Shown piece after piece: positions 59,164 through 64,000 of a stretch of DNA of 64,000 nt. The position numbers and the translations under genes are program-made. The DNA comes from Apiotrichum sp. Y4204 (taxonomy: Eukaryota > Basidiomycota > Tremellomycetes > Trichosporonales > Trichosporonaceae), in contig JAMYHL010000058.1 of assembly GCA_025531455.1 (NCBI GenBank), positions 221,604 to 285,603 of the forward strand. The letters are read 5' to 3'. Within the stretch, counting starts at the first letter, position 1, and each line of letters begins with the position of its first letter. The notes under the pieces are model-generated. The model saw only the letters and a list, made by a program, of their open reading frames with translations. It did no database searches and was not told the origin of the DNA.

Positions 59164-59827
59164 TTTACAAACGAGACTTTTTTGGTCACGTGAGTCCTGA
59201 AGGCAGCCCAGATTCCACGCAGCACAAGCGATTCTCCCTTGGCTTGGCACGGTCCCCCTTCTCTGGTCTCGGGCCAACCGGATGTTGTCATCCGCGGTCC
59301 GCGATCCGGCCAAACCCGGCCGGCCATCTGCGCGCCCCCCGTCCTCCGGCTCGAGATATTTCCGATGACGTGCTCGATAAGGGTGTGTGTTGATAATTGA
59401 TAGATTTCCATGTCGCGAGAGAAAATAAAAAAACTGGGCAAACTCTGGGCCCTCTGGGCCCATCAACAGCACTCCTGAATGGCAATTAAGCTGTAACTTT
59501 TTTTCTCGGTGCGCACGTATGCATGCATGTACGTAGTGTGCTGTTTGGATGCTGATGAATCATACGCAATTGTTAGCACGCCAGCAGGAAGCGAGGCAAG
59601 GCAGCATGGAATGAAGGGACGAGGGATGAGGTGATGAATGGAAGCCGCGCGTGCTGTGTCGCCATCCGCATTCTTGGGTCTCTGTCTATTATCATCATCA
59701 GTATCTCATCTCGCTTTCATCACCTCTCTATCCCTTCCCTGCCCACTCCTTTTGTTGTTGGCTCTGGCCACCCTCACCCATCTCCTCCCCTATTCTCTCC
59801 TTTCCTCCTCGCGTCCATCACTACAAA
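59164..59827. other. SQOR promoter and leader
   Basis: The last 130 nt are CT-rich leader. An in-frame upstream ATG at 59651 exists but would add 59 hydrophobic residues before a good mitochondrial presequence, so I did not use it. Nothing else seen. Confidence 0.5.
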
Positions 59828-61156
59828 ATGGCCTCTCTTGCCCGCATCCCGGCGTTCGCGCGCGCAGCATCAACATCAGCCGCCTCGGCCGGCAAGCACA
59901 AGATTGTGGTCATCGGCGGCGGAACCGGCGGCCTCGCCGCCGCCAACCAGGTGTACAACCTGTTCGCGGCCGAGGGCAAGAAGCTGGCAGACGGCGACAT
60001 TGCGATCGTCGACTCGAACCCGAACCACGACTACCAGCCCGGATGGACGCTGGTGGGATCCGGCCTCGCGAACAAGGACAAGTTCCGCCGGCCGCTCGAC
60101 TCGCTCATCCCTTCGTACTTTGCCCACATCCGCGACAAGGCCGCGGCTTTTGAGCCGGGAACCAACCAGGTCGTTCTCGGTAACGGCTCGAAGATTGGCT
60201 ACGACTACCTCATCGTCGCGCCGGGCATTCAGACCAACTGGGACAAGGTCAAGGGTCTGCCGGAAGCCCTCCAGGACCCGCTCAAGCACAACGTCTCGTC
60301 CATCTACTCGTACGAGACGGTCGACAAGACATGGGAGATGATTGAGCGCTTCCAGCCGGGACAGGGCGAGGCCATCTTCACCCAGCCGTTCGGGCCCCTC
60401 AAGTGCGCCGGCGCACCGCAAAAGGTCAACTACATGGCCGACTGGTTCTGGAAGGACCAGGGGCGCAAGATCCACTCGACGTTTGTGACTGGCATGCCGA
60501 CCATGTTCTCCCAGCCAAACTACGCTGCCGAGCTGAACAAGATCCGCCAGGAGAAGGGCATCGACGCGCACTTTAACACCAACCTCGTCGAGGTCAAGAC
60601 GGCAGACAAGAGGGCGGTGTTTGACGTCCTCGACGGCCCGAATAAGGGCAAGAAGGTTGAGATGGAGTACGGCATGCTGCACGTCGTCCCGCCCATGGGC
60701 CCGCTGGACGTGATCAAGAAGTCGCCGCTCGCCGACGCGGTCGGATGGGTCGACGTCGACGAGGCCTCGCTTCAGCACAAGAAGTTTGCCAACGTCTTTG
60801 GTCTCGGCGACGGCTCTTCCCTCCCGACCTCCAAGACCGCCGCAGCGATCACGTGCCAGACACCCGTCCTCGCGCACAACCTGCACTCGCTCATGGAGAC
60901 GGGCAAGTTTGGCGGCGCCGCGTACGACGGCTACACATCATGCCCGCTGTTCACTGGCCGCGGGTCGCTCCTCCTCGCAGAGTTCAAGTACAATGTCGAA
61001 CTCGCCGAGACCTTCTCGGCCCTCACCAACCAGGCGGAGCCCAGCCGCGCGTTCTATCACCTCACAAAGGACGTCTTCCCCCGCGTCTACTTCTCCCAGC
61101 TGCTCAAGGGCAAGTGGTACGGCCCGCGCGGCATCTTCCCCCCGCAGTACCTCTAA
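59828..61156 (+). CDS. SQOR: Mitochondrial sulfide:quinone oxidoreductase
   Basis: Intronless, 442 residues. Residues 1-20 (Arg/Ala/Ser-rich, no acids) are a mitochondrial presequence. KIVVIGGGTGGLAAANQVY (25-43) is the first FAD-binding Rossmann motif, PNHDYQPGWTLVGSG (65-79) the family segment, DYLIVAPGIQ (126-135) the second FAD contact, and ANVFGLGDGSSLPTSKTAAA (321-340) the third. The redox cysteines are Cys193 (GPLKCAGAPQK) and Cys372 (YTSCPLFTG), equivalent to the pair that carries the bridging trisulfide. The enzyme oxidises hydrogen sulfide, passes electrons to ubiquinone and gives sulfane sulfur to an acceptor; fission yeast Hmt2 is the classic fungal member. It protects respiration from sulfide. 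Confidence 0.96.
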   Translation: MASLARIPAFARAASTSAASAGKHKIVVIGGGTGGLAAANQVYNLFAAEGKKLADGDIAIVDSNPNHDYQPGWTLVGSGLANKDKFRRPLDSLIPSYFAHIRDKAAAFEPGTNQVVLGNGSKIGYDYLIVAPGIQTNWDKVKGLPEALQDPLKHNVSSIYSYETVDKTWEMIERFQPGQGEAIFTQPFGPLKCAGAPQKVNYMADWFWKDQGRKIHSTFVTGMPTMFSQPNYAAELNKIRQEKGIDAHFNTNLVEVKTADKRAVFDVLDGPNKGKKVEMEYGMLHVVPPMGPLDVIKKSPLADAVGWVDVDEASLQHKKFANVFGLGDGSSLPTSKTAAAITCQTPVLAHNLHSLMETGKFGGAAYDGYTSCPLFTGRGSLLLAEFKYNVELAETFSALTNQAEPSRAFYHLTKDVFPRVYFSQLLKGKWYGPRGIFPPQYL

Positions 61157-61357
61157 GCCGTCCCTCGGCCGGGTTCTCGCTCAGATAGTCGGATAATTAC
61201 CATTGTGATATAGTGTTATAGAAGTCTGCATCGCAGATGCATGTTAGATACTGTAGTTCCAAACTGGGAAACGAGCAGATGTTGGGCACGAGGTAATAAC
61301 ATCACAGTCCGCATGACTGCACAACAACCTAATGTACAGAAATCATACAACCAGCGC
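61157..61357. other. Convergent 3' spacer
   Basis: 200 nt between the SQOR and UBR7-like stop codons. Nothing else seen. Confidence 0.5.
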
Positions 61358-62874
61358 CTACGCGCGCGCCTCACGCAGCTCGGCAAAGAACCCCTCAATG
61401 TCCTCGCGGCTCACCGTGCTCCCGGCCTCGGCATGCGCCGCAAGCATGACCTTGAGCTTGTCCCTAAGTGTCAGAGATAACAATAAATGTAATGCCGGAA
61501 ATCACCGGCAGCCAGGAACCTTTCCCGGGTGACTCACTTCATGGCCTGGTATCCGTGCACTGCCTCGATGGCCTGCACGCGCGGCAAGGAGCCCACAATG
61601 CGCTCCGTCACCTCCTCGAGCGTCTCCGTCTCGGCGTCCTCGGCCGGCTCGTAAATCTCGACATCGACGAGCGGAAACGGCAGGGCAGAAGCGACAGCAG
61701 CATCGAGCGTCTCGGCCAGGGCGGCGCGCACGCCGTGGCAGAGGAATATGTCGCCGGCTGCCACGCGCGTAATGGACACCACCGTCACTCCTGCCTCCCC
61801 CTCCTCGGTCGCGTCCTCTACCCGCGCGCGTTTGCTCTCTGGCGCACAGTCCTCGGCCAGCGGACGCTTGATGCCCTGGCTTGCGTCGCCGACATCGGTG
61901 ACTACCGCGTCGCCTACAGAGATGGGGTTCGCCACTTCTTCGGGCTTGTCGTCACCGTCCGTCAAAGCCGCCGCCTGGCCGCTCTCGGCGCCCCCCTTCG
62001 TCTCCATCTCCTTCTCCGCGTCCTCCTCAATCCGTCCAACGACGCGCCACCCCTCGCCGTCGGGCACGATCGTCATCCACCCCGCGGTCCCCCGCCGCTC
62101 GACAAGGAGCGGGTGGGTAGCGACGCATGCGGCGCAAACGAGCCCATCATACGTCTCGCTCGGGATGAGGCATTCTGCCTCTTCGTCTTCGTCGTCGTTC
62201 ACAAACGTCGTCCTCCTCGGCTGCAGGTTGAGACATGACTCGTGGAACCAGTCCTGGGCATGAGCTTCGAATTCCACCGCCAGCTCCACTTCACTAGACC
62301 ACCCACCTCGCACGCAATACACGTCACCATCGCCTCGGGCTCCGTGATCGGGTCGTAGTCACGGCCGCAGCGGCAGAAGCGCCCCGCAAAGTTCGGACCG
62401 TACCGGTTCCCCTCGTTGGCGGGGTATGGCTGCTCGTCCGGCGGATTGAGGCTGCAGCGGCGCACCGCCGCGTCACTGCCTGCCATCGACTCAGTCGGGC
62501 AGTCGCACGTAAACCCCCGCCGTGTCCAGAGTTCCACGAGGCGGTGTTCTGGTGTTAGTGTGCGCCATACGCCCGTTGAGGTCGTTTTGGATCGCGGACC
62601 TCGGAAGGTCGATCACGAAACCCGCAAGCACCCCCGACTCACCGGCATGACAGCTGATGCTGCAGCCATAGCACACCCCGTGCTCCCCGCAGTCGAGACA
62701 GCTGAACACGCTCTGTCGTAGCGGCCCGCGCGAGAAGGTACACTCGTCAAACGAGTACGGGAGCGCGGCGCGCGCCTCGGCGGCGAGCGCGTCCTGCTTG
62801 TCGACGAGGGTCACGAGGTCGATCTCGTCGTCGGCCCCGAGTATGTCCGATGGCGTTACTGCGAATCCGGCCAT
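61358..62874 (-). CDS. UBR7: UBR7/Mlo2-like UBR-box and PHD-finger protein
   Basis: Four exons from ATG 62874 (MAGFAVTPSDILGADDEID), with introns at about 62640-62545, 62315-62260 and 61538-61475. The UBR-box zinc domain reads DECTFSRGPLRQSVFSCLDC, then GVCYGCSISCHAG, EHRLVELWTRRGFTCDCPT, with the usual Cys/His spacing. A PHD-like finger follows (FCRCG...CIACEDWFHESCL...LVCAACV). The C-terminal half is acidic and ends in a helical region (EDIEGFFAELREARA). UBR7 in animals and Mlo2 in fission yeast share this pair of domains. They are linked to N-degron-type or histone H2B monoubiquitination, but no RING domain is visible, so ligase activity is not shown here. Confidence 0.9.
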
Positions 62875-63979
62875 TGTAGAGGGAAGCTAATTCAGTGAGA
62901 GAGAGAGTGCGAAGTTGAGGGGTGTTGGTGTGGGAGACTGAGATCTCTGGGGGGAGGGGAACAAACATGAACGACGCGTGTGGAGGCGCGTGTGCCCCCT
63001 GGCGGGGTTGACATTGGCCGGAAATGCGGATGTGGCAACGTGGCGGAATGGAATGTGGCCATCTACAGTGGGAAAACATTTACACCGTACAGGTCACGCC
63101 GACATTGCAGCAACAAAGCTACTAATTAGCTACTCACATTCTTTGTGCAGGAATATCCTCGTGAAGACTGCCAAACTGTTATCTTAAGCAGAGGCTTGGA
63201 TGTGGCTCCGACACCCTCATCCGGGTTCGCCCAAATCAGCCCACAGCTCGCCCCCAGGACCCATCCACCTGATATCCAGTCGGGCCACCGGCTTGCAGGC
63301 GAGCAAGGCGAATCGGGTCTGGCCATCGAGCACGGACTCTCGGCCTTTCAGCAGAGCAGGGACGCATCTCACAGCAACTCACTCACCTGTTGCTGCCTGG
63401 GTGAAGCGTGTACTCCTCAGCACCCCGGATATCCGACGCCCCCGGACTCGGGACTGTTTCAACAGTGTGCTCGGTCCTGTGCGTGTGGCATGTGGCGCCG
63501 TGGCGCCGACGGGGCGACGGCGAGAAATGGGCACTGGAGCTTGAATACTTGGGTACTTGGGTGCGCGCTCCTGCGGTGTGTGACATGCTGGTAATGGAGA
63601 AAATGGGGACATGTGTGTGTGCGTGTGTGCTTGTGTGTTTTACCTGCTGGTTCTCATTGCTCAATGTGGATATGGGTGTGCATGATGCCTGACAATTGAT
63701 GCCTGACGCTCGGAAGTGTGTGGAGAGTGCAGAGGGAGGAGGGAGGAGAAATGTACTCCGCACCGACACACACAAGCGAGCGTCGCGATACACACACCGC
63801 ACTCTCATCTTCGCACCAAGCACCAAGTACCAAGTACCAAGTACCAAGCACCAAGCACAAACATTACCTCCATGTCCATCCGCGGACATTTCCCAGATTT
63901 CCCAGATATCAGGATAAGATAACACAAAACCCCCACCCCCCCCCCCCCCAAGGATCCTCCTACCTCTCAACAACCCACA
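62875..63979. other. Divergent promoter region
   Basis: 1.1 kb between the UBR7-like start and the partial gene at the right edge. Contains the heptamer repeat 63815-63856 and a C-run. No gene seen. Confidence 0.45.
63815..63856. repeat. Tandem ACCAAGY heptamer, six copies
   Basis: Six consecutive heptamers, ACCAAGC or ACCAAGT, about 125-165 nt upstream of the last start codon. Confidence 0.8.
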
Positions 63980-64000
63980 ATGTCCATCCTCGCCGCCCTC
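63980..64000 (+). CDS. Start of an unidentified gene, cut by the window edge
   Basis: ATG at 63980 in the favourable context CACAATG begins MSILAAL with C/G-ending codons, after a leader-like CAACAACC stretch. Only seven codons are in the window, so the product cannot be named. A 14-nt C-run (63936-63949) lies just upstream. Confidence 0.5.

Noticed and set aside
59651..59827. Upstream in-frame extension of SQOR
   Set aside because: It adds CT-rich-leader-derived residues, whereas the ATG at 59828 begins a proper mitochondrial presequence.

Overview
This is nuclear chromosomal DNA from a fungus. The protein-coding genes have many short introns (roughly 35-90 nt) with GTRNGT-type donors and CTRAY-type branch sites. 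Their third codon positions are strongly G/C-rich, most tRNA genes carry introns next to the anticodon, and the genes are monocistronic on both strands. The protein families (an AA11 lytic polysaccharide monooxygenase, an Mnn-type mannosyltransferase, and a HAC1/HXL1-type bZIP with an apparent 56-nt Ire1 intron) fit a basidiomycete, most likely Tremellomycetes. Trichosporonales is a guess from compositional feel and is not proven.

Layout, left to right. A secreted AA11 copper monooxygenase (73-1074, +) faces an SNT2-like BAH/PHD/SANT chromatin reader (1698-5118, -). Divergent from SNT2 is mitochondrial electron-transfer flavoprotein alpha (7264-8687, +). About 7 kb without a recognisable gene follows; its right end probably holds the promoter and long intron-bearing 5' leader of NAD-dependent glutamate dehydrogenase GDH2 (15788-19116, +). 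Next come a tRNA-Phe gene (19364-19467, +), a Golgi-type mannosyltransferase (21361-23996, +), a doubtful DUF1275-like fragment (25909-26514, +) and the tRNA m5C methyltransferase TRM4/NSUN2 (26682-29409, -). A second, 8.3-kb gene-poor stretch precedes a bZIP gene (37698-39068, +). This bZIP can be read through only if a 56-nt non-spliceosomal intron is removed, which marks it as the HAC1/XBP1/HXL1 unfolded-protein-response factor. A tRNA-Lys gene, the INO80 remodeller (40483-46492, -) and about 4 kb of spacer follow.

The last 13 kb is denser: tRNA-Leu, a THOC3/TEX1-like WD40 protein, an AK3-type adenylate kinase, tRNA-Phe, tRNA-Val, a cytochrome P450, tRNA-Gly, sulfide:quinone oxidoreductase, a UBR7/Mlo2-like UBR-box protein, and the first seven codons of a gene that runs off the right edge.

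The genes do not form a functional cluster. They are housekeeping and regulatory genes of chromatin (SNT2, INO80), RNA (TRM4, THOC3), mitochondrial metabolism (ETF, GDH2, AK3, SQOR), secretion and stress (mannosyltransferase, HXL1), and two accessory oxidative enzymes (AA11, P450). The most notable sequence signal is the Ire1-type splice-site pair in the bZIP gene: an 8-bp hairpin with a CTG|CCGC heptaloop, then CTG|CAGC exactly 56 nt downstream, and removal restores a long open C-terminal frame.
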